Shown here piece by piece: positions 1-9,015 of a stretch of DNA of 64,000 nt. This DNA comes from Shewanella benthica (GTDB lineage: Bacteria; Pseudomonadota; Gammaproteobacteria; Enterobacterales; Shewanellaceae): NCBI GenBank assembly GCA_023284085.1, contig JAKVHY010000002.1:124001-188000 (forward strand), given 5' to 3'. How positions within the stretch are numbered: position 1 is the stretch's first letter; every line of letters starts with the position of its first letter. The notes beneath the pieces are model-generated. The model was not told the DNA's origin. It ran no database searches and worked only from the letters and a program-made list of their open reading frames with translations. Made by a program: the position numbers and the translations under genes.

Positions 1-447
1 AATGAAGATCAGATCAAAGGTTTAGAGCTTGGCGCCGATGATTACGTCGTAAAACCTGTGGATCCTGCTCTGCTTATCGCTAGGATTAACAACCTACTAC
101 GCCGCACTGCTAAGCCACCAAAAGTAGAATCTCACTGTTTAAGTTTTGGTAAACTCAGCATAGACCCTCATACGCAAGCGATCCGCTTGGGCGATATCGA
201 GGTCGACTTGACTAGCCATGAATTCGAACTTTTATGGCTACTGGCCTCTCAAGCTGGGCAAGTATTGAGCCGCCAATATATCTATCAATACCTACTCAAT
301 ATCGATTTCGATGGTAAAGACAGAAAAATAGATGTGCGTATCTCTCGCTTAAGAAAGAAATTAGGGGATAATATTGAGACTCCATTTAGGATCAAGACAG
401 TTTGGGGCCAAGGCTATTTGTTTGCCCCAGAAGCTTGGACTAGCTAA
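1..447 (+). CDS. OmpR-family response regulator, RstA-like (5' end outside window)
   Basis: Cytoplasmic transcription regulator of a two-component system; the frame is open from base 2-3 codons into the window, so the gene starts to the left. The first visible codons give the end of a receiver domain with the motif GADDYVVKP, whose Lys-Pro is the conserved signalling lysine. A winged-helix Trans_Reg_C domain follows (about residues 45-145), with the typical LTSHEFELL and ISRLRKKLG segments. The sensor kinase starts 28 bases downstream and resembles E. coli RstB, so the pair is probably RstA/RstB-like. The phospho-acceptor Asp is not in view. The regulon cannot be deduced here. Confidence 0.9.
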   Translation, partial: NEDQIKGLELGADDYVVKPVDPALLIARINNLLRRTAKPPKVESHCLSFGKLSIDPHTQAIRLGDIEVDLTSHEFELLWLLASQAGQVLSRQYIYQYLLNIDFDGKDRKIDVRISRLRKKLGDNIETPFRIKTVWGQGYLFAPEAWTS

Positions 448-475
448 CAACTGCTAATTTTTACGGAACTAAAAG

Positions 476-1756
476 TTGAAACGACTCTTCATCAGCCTGT
501 ACCTATTGGTAAGCCTTAGCTTCTTAGGGATAGGCTGGACACTCGACAGTATTTGGCAGAACAGTGTCGAAGACAGTGGTGCAATGGATGCACCACTGGT
601 TGCGTTTGCTCAGCTACTGGCAAAAATCCCTCAGCAAGACCGTGAAAAATACCTGGTTCAACTCGATCGCAACGCCGAGTACCCACTCAAATTAGTCGAT
701 GCCAGTCAGATCGCTCTATCGCCAGAGAGCGAGTTAACGTCTGACCAGTTACTCATCACATCCCAAGGTGATGATCACGAACTCCACTTCATTAAAGTGG
801 GCCAACAGGTATTGATCGCAGGTCCCATAGAGATCGATCCCCGAGCCCGATTAAGAGGCTTATTTACCCTCTTCTTCTATCTGTCTCTGGCCTTCGTATC
901 CTTGATATGGGTCTGGCCCCTGTCGAGAGATCTCAAGACGTTAAAGAGTGCTACCCGTGAATTTGGCCAAGCCAAATGGGATACCCAAATAGAGCTTTCT
1001 CCACGTTCTCAAGTATTACCATTAGCCATGACGTTTAACGAGATGTCGCAACAGATCAGCACACTGATCGAAAATCAAAAGCACTTATCCAATGCCGTCT
1101 CCCATGAGATCCGTACGCCTCTGGCCAGACTTAAATTTGCTTTAGCGCTAATGCCACAATATTGCCAACCCAACTCAGATCCTGCACGCAGGAATGAATT
1201 TCTCGATGAGATGAAGCAAGATGTCAAAGAGATGGAGAACTTACTTGAAGAGCTATTAACCTATGCAAGCCTCGAGTCAAAACAGAAAAATGTTCAATTT
1301 GAACATTGCGACCTTGAGGCTCTAACCGAGCACACTGTCGAAAAACTGTCTTCGAGCGTCAGTGCGCCAATCACATTCAAAAAATCTGACAACCCTATCT
1401 TCATCATGGGGGATCCCCTTCTGGTAGAGAGAGCCATACAAAACTTGATCACCAACGCACAACGATTTGGCCGTCAATCAATTAAGGTCGAAATTAAGCA
1501 GGGCGAGCAACAAGTATCTCTATCGATCACAGATGATGGTCAAGGGATCCCAATTGAAGATCAAGGTAAGATATTTGAACCTTTCTACCGCAGTCAATCG
1601 GTTCAGAATGGTAATAAAGGCCACGGCTTAGGATTAGCGATAATCAAACGTATCATGGACAGACATGAGGGTAAGGTGACAGTTGAAAGCACCGAAGGAC
1701 ATACCTGTTTTACCTTGTACTGGCCAGAAATTAAGTCAACAAGAACGGCTAAATAG
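476..1756 (+). CDS. Sensor histidine kinase, RstB-like
   Basis: Inner-membrane sensor kinase of 426 aa, partner of the preceding regulator. The order is an N-terminal membrane helix (residues 5-22), a periplasmic loop of about 110 residues, a second helix (about 130-150), a HAMP-like linker, a HisKA domain with the phospho-acceptor in SHEIRTPLARLKF (His210), then HATPase_c with an N box (NLITNAQRFG), G1 box (DDGQGIP) and G2 box (GHGLGLAI). Length and N-terminal sequence pattern resemble E. coli RstB (433 aa). The start is TTG at 476; no better ATG precedes the first membrane helix. Its natural signal is unknown. Confidence 0.9.
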   Translation: MKRLFISLYLLVSLSFLGIGWTLDSIWQNSVEDSGAMDAPLVAFAQLLAKIPQQDREKYLVQLDRNAEYPLKLVDASQIALSPESELTSDQLLITSQGDDHELHFIKVGQQVLIAGPIEIDPRARLRGLFTLFFYLSLAFVSLIWVWPLSRDLKTLKSATREFGQAKWDTQIELSPRSQVLPLAMTFNEMSQQISTLIENQKHLSNAVSHEIRTPLARLKFALALMPQYCQPNSDPARRNEFLDEMKQDVKEMENLLEELLTYASLESKQKNVQFEHCDLEALTEHTVEKLSSSVSAPITFKKSDNPIFIMGDPLLVERAIQNLITNAQRFGRQSIKVEIKQGEQQVSLSITDDGQGIPIEDQGKIFEPFYRSQSVQNGNKGHGLGLAIIKRIMDRHEGKVTVESTEGHTCFTLYWPEIKSTRTAK

Positions 1757-1766
1757 AGAGTGCGAC

Positions 1767-2081
1767 TCAATCTAATGAAAAATCATCTAGCGCTAAGTTA
1801 GCTTCAGCTTCTTCATCAGAACCAAAGTCTAAAACGGGATTAATTTGAGCCTGCTCTTGAGTGAGCTGGGCTTTTCTAGCTTTGAGAATAACCAGCTTTC
1901 TACGCCGTATTCTCTGCTTACACAGACGGATCACATCAGTCTTCTTGGCATCAGAAAACTCAAGCCAATTAAATCGCTCATCTCTGCTACGTAAACAGCC
2001 TTTGCAGTAGCCTCTAGCATCGGTTTGACACACTTCGATACATGGGCTGGGGATCTCAAAAAACTCTAGTTGTTCCATCAT
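1767..2081 (-). CDS. DUF1289 domain protein
   Basis: Small 104-aa cytoplasmic protein. Residues 12-60 carry the DUF1289 signature: SPCIEVCQTD, then CKGCLRS and a WLEF segment, giving four cysteines in a C-x3-C-x8-C-x2-C arrangement that looks metal-binding. A basic stretch (KQRIRRRKL) follows, then an acidic tail with no recognisable domain. It lies convergent with the kinase gene, ten bases between stops, so it is a separate transcript. DUF1289 has no established function; the YdhL family of enterobacteria belongs here. Family call good, function unknown. Confidence 0.8.
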   Translation of the reverse strand: MMEQLEFFEIPSPCIEVCQTDARGYCKGCLRSRDERFNWLEFSDAKKTDVIRLCKQRIRRRKLVILKARKAQLTQEQAQINPVLDFGSDEEAEANLALDDFSLD

Positions 2082-2250
2082 TACGCTTATCGGCGGATCA
2101 CCAGTTTAAGAGAGTGTTAGTTTAAACATAACTTATTTAGCTTAAGCTGGCTAATTTTTACACTGACTGAGATTAAGCTGGAATAAAATACCTTGCTTAT
2201 AAACCCTGTTAGACTCAAATTGAAACAAAGGTTTCCTGAGGAATAACAAA

Positions 2251-2790
2251 ATGAAAATGTCAGCCCTAACTCCCCTACTCATTACATGCTTGATGCTCAG
2301 TGCCTGTACCAGCAAGCCTAAGAGTGACTATGATACCGAATATGATTTTAGCCAACTCAACAGCTTCGAAACCGTCTCTCCCTCCAAAACTGATGATCCA
2401 TTAAGCGCATCGCGCATCCAGGACTCGATCGCAGTCGCGCTCAGCAAGCAAGGATTTGTGATGGTTCAACAGCAAGCTGACTTTAACGTCACTTACTCCT
2501 TCAAGGTAGAAAATAAGCCGAAGAAGTCCGGCTTATCCATCGGCTTAGGCACTGGCACTTGGGGCAGTAGTGGTGGTGCGAGTGTCGGCACTAGTGTGGG
2601 CGTCCCTATCGGCAGTGATACGGCTCAAATCCAGACCATACAGATAGATATTATCAACCCGAAAACCAACAAGTTGATCTGGCGCGGCACAGATAAATTT
2701 GACTTCGATGCCGGCGGTGAAGAAAAAATGGCAGAGACTCAGAAGACCGTCACCAAGATCTTATCTCAATTCCCGCCTCTCACAAAATGA
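2251..2790 (+). CDS. DUF4136-type lipoprotein
   Basis: Predicted lipoprotein of 179 aa. The N-terminus has a lysine, a hydrophobic stretch and the lipobox LSAC (Cys near residue 19), so it should be lipidated and sent to the outer membrane or periplasmic face. The mature part begins SKPKSDYDTEYDFSQLNSF and continues with the alternating pattern of DUF4136 proteins; a glycine/serine-rich low-complexity stretch lies around residues 95-120. The ribosome site GAGGAA lies 8 bases before the ATG. Function unknown. It is convergent with the TonB-like lipoprotein gene. Confidence 0.75.
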   Translation: MKMSALTPLLITCLMLSACTSKPKSDYDTEYDFSQLNSFETVSPSKTDDPLSASRIQDSIAVALSKQGFVMVQQQADFNVTYSFKVENKPKKSGLSIGLGTGTWGSSGGASVGTSVGVPIGSDTAQIQTIQIDIINPKTNKLIWRGTDKFDFDAGGEEKMAETQKTVTKILSQFPPLTK

Positions 2791-2820
2791 CCCGTGGCGG
2801 GCATGACAAAGGCAAGATAA

Positions 2821-3249
2821 CTAGCGTTTACGTTCAGGTGGCAAACTAAAATTTAGCCGAACAGCATGACATGGCAACATTTCCCCCTGATAAAGCCAAG
2901 TCGATAGGGCTTCAATACCAGCTTGATCAAAAACGCCTGCAGGAGCCGATTCTAATACGTGAATGTTGATTGGGTTTCCTTCAGTAGACAGGTCAAACTC
3001 CAGCTTTACATATCCCTCAATCCCAAGCTCTTTCGCGTTAACTGGATACTTGGGCGCTCGAATGATTTTAGTCCGTGCTGGATGATGCTTATATGCATGA
3101 CCTTCATCGACTCGAGTACACCTGGAAGGATATTGTTTCACTCCCTTGTTAATCAAGAGTTCCCTCTCTAGCTGCTGACTTTCATTAAGACCACAAGCTG
3201 TGACTAAAGCCAGTGCCATACTCGCCAATAAAAGTTGAGTTCCATTCAT
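2821..3249 (-). CDS. Small lipoprotein with TonB C-terminal domain
   Basis: 142-aa protein with a signal peptide and lipobox (LVTAC, Cys near residue 19), followed after about 50 residues by a TonB C-terminal fold: PKYPVNAKELGIEGYVKLEF, then VLESAPAGVFDQAGIEAL. Classical TonB is anchored by an N-terminal helix and has a proline-rich spacer; here a lipid anchor and no Pro-rich spacer are seen, so it is unlikely to energise a TonB-dependent receptor in the usual way. No exbB/exbD is adjacent. Family membership is clear; role unknown. Confidence 0.75.
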   Translation of the reverse strand: MNGTQLLLASMALALVTACGLNESQQLERELLINKGVKQYPSRCTRVDEGHAYKHHPARTKIIRAPKYPVNAKELGIEGYVKLEFDLSTEGNPINIHVLESAPAGVFDQAGIEALSTWLYQGEMLPCHAVRLNFSLPPERKR

Positions 3250-3659
3250 TCATCTATCCTTAGTTAACTTATTAAGTTTCAATGCTTAATCTCATTAATA
3301 CAAATAACTAGTAGATAAACAATACCTTGAATGATTAATAAGAATAAACGATAAAGAATAGAGCAAGAAGAGATATAAAATAGAGTTTGAAATTCAAGTT
3401 ATTTGAAAGAGCTTATTGCCATCGTCTCCCATGACTCGAATTCAGGTATTTGAGCTAACTCGCCTGAACCGGATAACGGTTTTAACCCGGAGCTAAAATC
3501 AGTAAGTAATTGATGAATATTCGCAGATTCTGCTTGTCGGTATCCACCACAAAACGCTTTACGTTAGCTAACTTTACAACCAGAGAGATACCCATATCCT
3601 GGTACGACACCTATCCTAGGTCAAGAAATGATCATGCCCTTATTCAGAGTAGAAGTGTA
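3250..3659. other. Non-coding or degraded stretch
   Basis: No intact gene. On the minus strand an open frame of about 54 codons (3399-3563) ends in TAA and reads like a protein C-terminus (ending PEFESWETMAISSFK) but has no start and an in-frame stop just upstream; I do not recognise it. Together with the broken ATPase to its right this suggests decay of one or more old genes. Confidence 0.4.
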
Positions 3660-3889
3660 CTACCTGTGGGCATTCACGGTTTGGCCCGAAGCCCAGTCTC
3701 TTAATGCCTGTAACTTCTCACGCATTACCACAGACAATGCCCAGTCTTCATTAACTCCCGGTTCAAGAGTGCCTGACCGACTTGTGTCTCGGTCGCTTTG
3801 CCACTATAAATTGCCGAGATAACGGCCAGTTCAATCTCTGCACCGGAAAAACCTTGGCTCGCCTTAAAGACGTTAAACCTCGTGTCCAT
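3660..3889 (-). pseudogene. Remnant of a Ycf46/Slr0374-like AAA+ ATPase C-terminus
   Basis: Minus-strand reading gives KASQGFSGAEIELAVISAIY, the typical lid region of Ycf46-type AAA ATPases, up to about 3740. A one-base frame change then continues the family pattern as ALSVVMREKLQALRDWASGQ, ending at a stop at 3660-3662. The Walker A and B regions are absent, so only a C-terminal fragment of about 75 codons survives, with at least one frameshift. Homology is by motif recognition only. Confidence 0.6.
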
Positions 3890-3902
3890 TTTAAAGTAGT
3901 GA

Positions 3903-3928
3903 ATAAAAAAGGGACACTCGGTCCCTTT
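3903..3928 (-). terminator. Rho-independent terminator of the yiaWV-like operon
   Basis: On the minus strand an 8-bp stem (AAAGGGAC / GTCCCTTT on the plus strand, 3908-3915 and 3921-3928) with a 5-base loop is followed by a run of T. It lies 35 bases after the stop of the HlyD-like gene, inside gene debris. Confidence 0.8.
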
Positions 3929-3962
3929 AATCATCCACTTTAGCTCAAATTAAATTTTTGGT

Positions 3963-5099
3963 TTAATGGAACACGTAGTTCAACCATCCCTGCATTCTCA
4001 ATAATACCTTACGCATAATGGCCACATGGGAGAAGTGATCGGTATAGATAGCCGCTTGTCCCGAAACCCCCGCGGGGAATCGCTCTCTTATCTCATGATC
4101 ATCAAGCTCTATCAAGACGATGACACGGCCACGCTGCATCAGGTGACGCGAAGAGATGAGTGCGCCGGATGATTGAATCTCACCTTCTGCCATTGCGGGT
4201 AAGATCTTAGCAACCTTGCCCTTAAATATCTGCCCGGGAGCACCATCTAAAATCACTTCGGCCTCATCCCCCTCTTTCAATCTCAACAGCGAGTTTTGCC
4301 AAAAAGCACCGGCAAACATCTTCTGCTCATCCGGGATAAAGCTCATCAAGGGGCGAAGTGGCATAGGCACGGCTACGATACCGGGACGCAAGGCCATCTG
4401 AGTCACTATGCCATCTGTTGGCGCCCTGACGACTGTCATATCGAGATCGAACTGGGCTTTCTCCAACTCACCCTGAATACCTGCAACCTTAGTATTGACG
4501 CCATCTATATTAGATTCGAAGGCGAGGCGCACTCTTAGCTCTTCGGCTCTCACTGCCGTTAGCTGAGCTTCAGAAGAGAGATAGAACTGACGTTTATTAT
4601 CCAGCTCAAGTTCGGTAAATGGCGAGTTTACACCGCCCCGCTTCTTGCCCTTGGCATAACGATCGTAGGCCGACTTAGTCCTATCTTTATCGGCAACGGC
4701 GCGTGTAACGCTGGCCGTTGCAGCTTTCCATGCAGCCTCCAGTTGCGGCACTTCCTGCTCAGCGGCAAGTAATGCGGCACGTTTCTGCTTCACGATAGCG
4801 GCAAAAGGAGTCGGATCGAGTCTAAATAACACCTCCCCCTTCCTTATCGGAGTATTAGCTTTAACTTCAACACTGATGACGACACCTTTAACCGCCGGGT
4901 TAATTGGGGTTGTGACGAAGTATTCTTTCGCAAAAGGTGTGTAAGGATGGTTATAGTTCATCAAGAGCACGAGCGCGCCAACGATGAAAATACCACCAAG
5001 AATAGCCGTAGGCACAGTCCACTTGTTAAGTGGAATTTTAAAAATCTTAAATATCGCGATACAGATAGCGGTATAGGTAAGAATAAGTAATAGATCCAT
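3963..5099 (-). CDS. yiaV: HlyD/EmrA-type membrane-fusion protein, YiaV-like
   Basis: 378-aa inner-membrane periplasmic adaptor. There are two hydrophobic segments at the N-terminus (about 2-20 and 27-48), then a biotinyl-lipoyl-like half domain (PINPAVKGVVISVEVKANTP), a coiled-coil hairpin (about 95-205) and the second lipoyl half (VVRAPTDGIVTQMALRPG), then a beta-barrel part. E. coli YiaV has the same length and is likewise next to a DUF3302 gene, as here: the YiaW-like gene ends one base before this start. Adaptors of this class normally serve efflux pumps, but no pump gene is adjacent, so the substrate is unknown. Confidence 0.85.
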   Translation of the reverse strand: MDLLLILTYTAICIAIFKIFKIPLNKWTVPTAILGGIFIVGALVLLMNYNHPYTPFAKEYFVTTPINPAVKGVVISVEVKANTPIRKGEVLFRLDPTPFAAIVKQKRAALLAAEQEVPQLEAAWKAATASVTRAVADKDRTKSAYDRYAKGKKRGGVNSPFTELELDNKRQFYLSSEAQLTAVRAEELRVRLAFESNIDGVNTKVAGIQGELEKAQFDLDMTVVRAPTDGIVTQMALRPGIVAVPMPLRPLMSFIPDEQKMFAGAFWQNSLLRLKEGDEAEVILDGAPGQIFKGKVAKILPAMAEGEIQSSGALISSRHLMQRGRVIVLIELDDHEIRERFPAGVSGQAAIYTDHFSHVAIMRKVLLRMQGWLNYVFH

Positions 5100-5100
5100 C

Positions 5101-5493
5101 TTATGCCTCCTTGCTATTAGTTGAAGCCGCTACAACAGCTTGTTCATTAGGCTTAGTTGAGCCTTGTTCTATCGACAGCAGTCGAATCTCTAATTGAGCA
5201 ACTGTCTTATTAAGCTGCTTCACTTCGTCTTCCAATGCTAGCTCTCGCTGCACCACATGATTAAAGCCCCAGCCTCTGTCTTCCCGATACAAGGTTGCCC
5301 AAATCCACAAGAAAGGCCAAATAGCATGCAAGGTAAACAAACTCACCCAGCCGGCGATATGCAGTGCATCTTGCTGAGGATGATTACGCTCTTTGGCAAT
5401 CTCGTAGGGAATATCATGAATGACTATGATTCCGTAGAATAGAAATATAGCGACGAAGAAAATCACGCCCAATGCAAAGTAATCCAGAAACAT
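5101..5493 (-). CDS. yiaW: DUF3302 inner-membrane protein, YiaW-like
   Basis: 130-aa protein with two hydrophobic segments (about residues 4-28 and 46-66) and a hydrophilic tail with a short coiled coil (LEDEVKQLNKTVAQLEIRLL). The sequence IIVIHDIPYEIAKERNHPQ and the following histidine/tryptophan-rich loop are typical of DUF3302. It is the first gene of a two-gene operon with the HlyD-like protein, one base apart, as in enterobacterial yiaW-yiaV. It presumably works with that adaptor; no direct evidence of function. Confidence 0.85.
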   Translation of the reverse strand: MFLDYFALGVIFFVAIFLFYGIIVIHDIPYEIAKERNHPQQDALHIAGWVSLFTLHAIWPFLWIWATLYREDRGWGFNHVVQRELALEDEVKQLNKTVAQLEIRLLSIEQGSTKPNEQAVVAASTNSKEA

Positions 5494-5787
5494 GACTCTC
5501 TCCTATACCTAAATATTATCCAGTATCCGAAACATTTAGGTCGTTATTATCATTAGTTAATACATGGTTACGCCGAAAAACATTCTCTCAACATTTTGTT
5601 ATCAATACCAGCTATTTTGAACTCAAGAACAGCAATACTGATAACACCAAGTGAGAAATATGAGTAAGAAGTGACAATCGAGGAGATAGATTAGGCAATG
5701 AATAAATACGGATTCACTGCCTATAGAAGAGATATTTAATGAGCTGGGTATGATGAGAAAGGTAGGCCCTCGCTTTTAGCGACAATG

Positions 5788-6765
5788 TTAATTGACCTGA
5801 TTGTCAAACTTTCCATCAGGCTTACTGGCTTCAGATAGGAAACACTCCAGGTTGCGACTCGCGATATTGAGTAAGTTTCGTCTGGCTTCAAGCGTCGCCC
5901 ATGAATTATGCGGGCTGATGCTGATATTCTTAGCGCTGAGCAGCGGATTCGTTTTCTCCGGTGGCTCGGTCGATAGCACATCGACGCCGGCAGCCGCTAT
6001 TTCGCCATCGGCCAAGGCCTGCTTTAAAGCAGCTTCATCGATTAACCCACCTCGGGCGGTATTGATTAAGATGGCACTGGTACGCATCTGCTTAAGGGCT
6101 CTGCTGTTAATGATCTTATCGGTAGCCTCGGTTAACGGGCAGTGCAGTGAGAGGATATCGACTGTGGAGATCAGCGGCTCCAGTTCACTCCACTCTATGC
6201 CGGCAGGAAGATCTGTTAGCAGACTGCGGGTGTTAACCATGACCTTCATGCCAAACGCCAAGGCTATATTAGCCACCCGCTGACCTATGGCGCCATAACC
6301 CATCAAGCCGATAGTCTTATCTTTTAGAGACTGTAAAGGAGACAGGATGAAACAAAAATCATCACAGTCAGACCATACGCCGTCAACGACAGCCTCATGA
6401 TGAAGAGCTATTCTCTGGGTATGATGCAAAATATGGGCGAAAACCATCTGAGCGACAGCATCCGGGCCATAAGCGGGTACATTGGTGATCACTACGCCCT
6501 GATTTGTTGCGGCATGCAGATCGACAACATTGGTCCCTGTAGCCAAGACACCTATATACCTCAGCTTAGGCAATAGAGTCAGCATATTCTTATCGATAAT
6601 GGTCTTGTTGGTGAACAAGATCTCTGCATCCTTTGCCCGAGAAAGTACTTGCTCGGGCTCGGTTCTGTCATAACAGGTCAAGTCACCGAATTGCGCTATC
6701 CCTTGCCAGCTTAGATCACCTGGATTTAAGGTATAAGCATCCAGTACAACTATCTTCATCATCAC
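5788..6765 (-). CDS. D-isomer-specific 2-hydroxyacid dehydrogenase (glycerate dehydrogenase-like)
   Basis: 325-aa cytoplasmic NAD(P)-dependent oxidoreductase. The Rossmann motif GYGAIG lies at 156-161, and the catalytic triad of the family is visible: Arg238 in NTARGG, Glu267 in LSTEPP and His286 in SPHNS. The overall pattern is closest to hydroxypyruvate reductase/glycerate dehydrogenase (HprA-like), but substrate cannot be fixed from sequence. A ribosome site AAGGAG precedes three consecutive ATG codons, so the exact start is uncertain by two codons. It stands alone between the yiaWV-like pair and the outer-membrane protein. The 294-base gap 5494-5787 holds nothing recognisable. Confidence 0.85.
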   Translation of the reverse strand: MMMKIVVLDAYTLNPGDLSWQGIAQFGDLTCYDRTEPEQVLSRAKDAEILFTNKTIIDKNMLTLLPKLRYIGVLATGTNVVDLHAATNQGVVITNVPAYGPDAVAQMVFAHILHHTQRIALHHEAVVDGVWSDCDDFCFILSPLQSLKDKTIGLMGYGAIGQRVANIALAFGMKVMVNTRSLLTDLPAGIEWSELEPLISTVDILSLHCPLTEATDKIINSRALKQMRTSAILINTARGGLIDEAALKQALADGEIAAAGVDVLSTEPPEKTNPLLSAKNISISPHNSWATLEARRNLLNIASRNLECFLSEASKPDGKFDNQVN

Positions 6766-6797
6766 TCCTTCACTCTATTCTTGACAGCAAACGTCGG

Positions 6798-7427
6798 TTA
6801 GAAAGTGAGCTTAACGCCTGCATTAACTTGTCCTTGCCACATGATATCGGCATTGATATTCCATATGCACTGACCGCCATTACAAAAAAGTGCGTTATCA
6901 CTGTTGATGAAAGTAGCATAGCCCCTGGCATCGGCAAACAGTGAAACAGCAGGAGTCACTTCATACTCAAGCCCGGCACCAAACCCCATGGAGAAACGTG
7001 ACTCATTGGAAAAGTCGCCACTAGGACGCATATTCGTCACGCCCATACTCACGGTAACATATGGCTTCAAGTTTCCATTGGGGAAGAAAAGCGATCCACC
7101 GATATGAAAGTAATCGACAGTCAAATCGATGACTGAATCAGCACTAAAATTACCGCCACTGCGGAGATCTGTGCTCTGACTGCTATAGAGGAAATAGATA
7201 TTACCAGGATCATCTGTGGTGACGCCCAGCATCAGGCCATAATTTGCCGATTCAGCAATTTTGACTTTCCCCTGCTCATTCGTATCTGTCTGAGTCACAT
7301 CGAACTCGCTGGCTGCAAAGCTATAACCAGCAAAAGGGGCAACAAAAACTTCGGCCGATGCAGATGCTGTAAACAAGGCACCTGTGCCAACCCAAGCCGT
7401 GAGCAGTAACTGAGTATACTTTTTCAT
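6798..7427 (-). CDS. Outer-membrane beta-barrel protein, OmpW/OmpA-barrel-like
   Basis: 209-aa exported protein. Signal peptide residues 1-25, with cleavage likely after SASA. The mature chain alternates polar and hydrophobic residues in strands of about 10 residues with many Gly/Tyr/Phe, and ends in VKLTF, a C-terminal Phe typical of Bam substrates. The size suits an eight-stranded barrel. Two cysteines (FCNGGQC) near residue 180 could form a loop disulfide. I cannot assign a porin subfamily or substrate. It is 30 bases upstream of the dehydrogenase start but has its own ribosome site. Confidence 0.7.
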   Translation of the reverse strand: MKKYTQLLLTAWVGTGALFTASASAEVFVAPFAGYSFAASEFDVTQTDTNEQGKVKIAESANYGLMLGVTTDDPGNIYFLYSSQSTDLRSGGNFSADSVIDLTVDYFHIGGSLFFPNGNLKPYVTVSMGVTNMRPSGDFSNESRFSMGFGAGLEYEVTPAVSLFADARGYATFINSDNALFCNGGQCIWNINADIMWQGQVNAGVKLTF

Positions 7428-7484
7428 CTTGCTTCCCTTTTATTGTTATTTTCTAATTCTAAAGTAACACGGTATTAGTTAAGA

Positions 7485-8264
7485 CTAACGCATGCCTCTG
7501 TCTGACTTAACGCGATCGTACGCAAGTTGTATATCTTGCGCCTTACGATTAGCCAGCTCCATCATCTCTTCAGGCAGGCCTTTAGCGACTAGCTTATCCG
7601 GGTGGTGTTCGTTCATCAGCTTACGATAAGCACGTTTGACCTCTTGGTCCGATGATGATTCGGCCATGCCCAAGAGATCATAAGCATCTTCGATACTCGT
7701 TTGACTGCCATTGCCTCCTTTATGGAAGTTAAACTCGGCTTGCCAACGCTTGAGCAATTCGTCTAACTGGGTTCGGCTATAGCCTATCTCCTGGGCTATG
7801 GTCAGTAAAACCGCGTGTTCCTTGGGGTCGATCTCGCCGTCGGACAATGCAGTCTGAATCTGTATTTCCAGAAACATCTGCAATAACTCTTTACGTCCCA
7901 TGGAGATAATTCTAAAGGTTTTTAAACAAGCCTTAATATCGAAATCACTGGCTTTACCTTCGCTGAATGCCCTCTGGGCATCCTTCCTTGCCTCACCTTT
8001 GAGCTGCATCTGATCCATCAACATGGTCGCGATACGAATATCGTTCTCGGTCACCTGACCCGATGCTTTCGCTACATGCCCCATCACAGCAAATGTCGTG
8101 TTAAAGAAAAGCGTCTGCCTATTGGCACCTTTGCCTATGATGCCACTCAACTGAGCGCTCTTTTTATCAAATAAATGGCCTAACCAGAGACCAATCAGGC
8201 CCCCAACGATTCGACCAAACATAAAACCTATGGCGAAACCAAAAAACTTACCCCAAATACGCAT
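7485..8264 (-). CDS. djlA: Membrane-anchored DnaJ-like co-chaperone DjlA
   Basis: 259-aa protein with the DjlA plan: a glycine-rich N-terminal membrane helix (WGKFFGFAIGFMFGRIVGGL, about 3-28), a central TerB-like helical domain (about 50-165) and a C-terminal J domain (about 190-255) with the HPD motif in NEHHPDKL that stimulates the DnaK ATPase. Length is slightly below E. coli DjlA (271 aa). It lies next to murU-amgK and divergent to the lptD cluster, the usual neighbourhood of djlA. It probably acts with DnaK at the inner membrane. Confidence 0.93.
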   Translation of the reverse strand: MRIWGKFFGFAIGFMFGRIVGGLIGLWLGHLFDKKSAQLSGIIGKGANRQTLFFNTTFAVMGHVAKASGQVTENDIRIATMLMDQMQLKGEARKDAQRAFSEGKASDFDIKACLKTFRIISMGRKELLQMFLEIQIQTALSDGEIDPKEHAVLLTIAQEIGYSRTQLDELLKRWQAEFNFHKGGNGSQTSIEDAYDLLGMAESSSDQEVKRAYRKLMNEHHPDKLVAKGLPEEMMELANRKAQDIQLAYDRVKSDRGMR

Positions 8265-8328
8265 CTAAAAACCTTAGCTATTAAAAATAAAATTATCACA
8301 GTGACCAATATAAAATACAAAAATCACC

Positions 8329-9015
8329 CTAGTTTGCTTCTAGTCGACGCTCCAGAGCCTCGAGCCGCTCTATGGTACCTACATCGCACCAATAGCCAGA
8401 GTAATGACTACCCGATACCAGAGACGATGACATCTTCTCCCGCAATAAGGGGGCCAATGGGAAGCCGGCTTCGGGGGTGTCATCGAAAAGCGAAGGATGA
8501 TAGAGACCCAGTCCGGAAAAAGTCAGCGCCGGCTCGGCAGCCGTTTTATGCGCAGCAACCAAGCCATGATGCAAAGGAAAGTCACCCAGAGGATGCTGAC
8601 TCGGATTATCCACTAACCAGAGGTGAGCCAATTTACCGGCATTTATCTGCGCCAGAGCAGCCTCAATATCTTCAGGCAGCTCATCCATAAACACATCGCC
8701 GTTTATCACCAAAAATGCTTCATCACCCAGCAGATGCAAGGCACGCTTGATGCCTCCGCCAGTCTCTAATGCACTCTTTTCCGCACTATAATGCAATAGA
8801 ATGCCCCAGCGATTGCCATCACCAAGCTGCTCGACTAGCTTCTCCCCCAGCCAAGCGTGGTTAATCACTATCTCATCAAACCCAGCGGCAGCGAGTCTCT
8901 CTATATGATAAACGATCAAAGGTTTGCCACAGACACGTACCAAGGGCTTAGGCAGAAAATCAGTTAGCGGCCTCAACCTCTCACCTCGCCCAGCCGCGAG
9001 TATCATCGCCTTCAT
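8329..9015 (-). CDS. murU: N-acetylmuramate alpha-1-phosphate uridylyltransferase MurU
   Basis: 228-aa nucleotidyltransferase of the sugar-phosphate type. The N-terminus AAGRGERLRPLTDFLPKPL holds the nucleotide-binding and Pro-Lys-Pro motifs; the GDVFMDE Asp should bind the metal. MurU converts MurNAc-1-P to UDP-MurNAc in the cell-wall recycling route that bypasses de novo synthesis. Its start overlaps the stop of amgK by four bases (ATGA), so translation is probably coupled. The amgK-murU pair next to lptD is a conserved arrangement in Pseudomonas and relatives. Confidence 0.92.
   Translation of the reverse strand: MKAMILAAGRGERLRPLTDFLPKPLVRVCGKPLIVYHIERLAAAGFDEIVINHAWLGEKLVEQLGDGNRWGILLHYSAEKSALETGGGIKRALHLLGDEAFLVINGDVFMDELPEDIEAALAQINAGKLAHLWLVDNPSQHPLGDFPLHHGLVAAHKTAAEPALTFSGLGLYHPSLFDDTPEAGFPLAPLLREKMSSSLVSGSHYSGYWCDVGTIERLEALERRLEAN

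Noticed and set aside
3510..3822. Two plus-strand frames in the debris region
   Set aside because: No ribosome site and no family; the minus strand reads as ATPase homology instead.
8301..8690. 129-aa frame antisense to murU
   Set aside because: It overlaps murU completely and has no recognisable family; shadow of the real gene.
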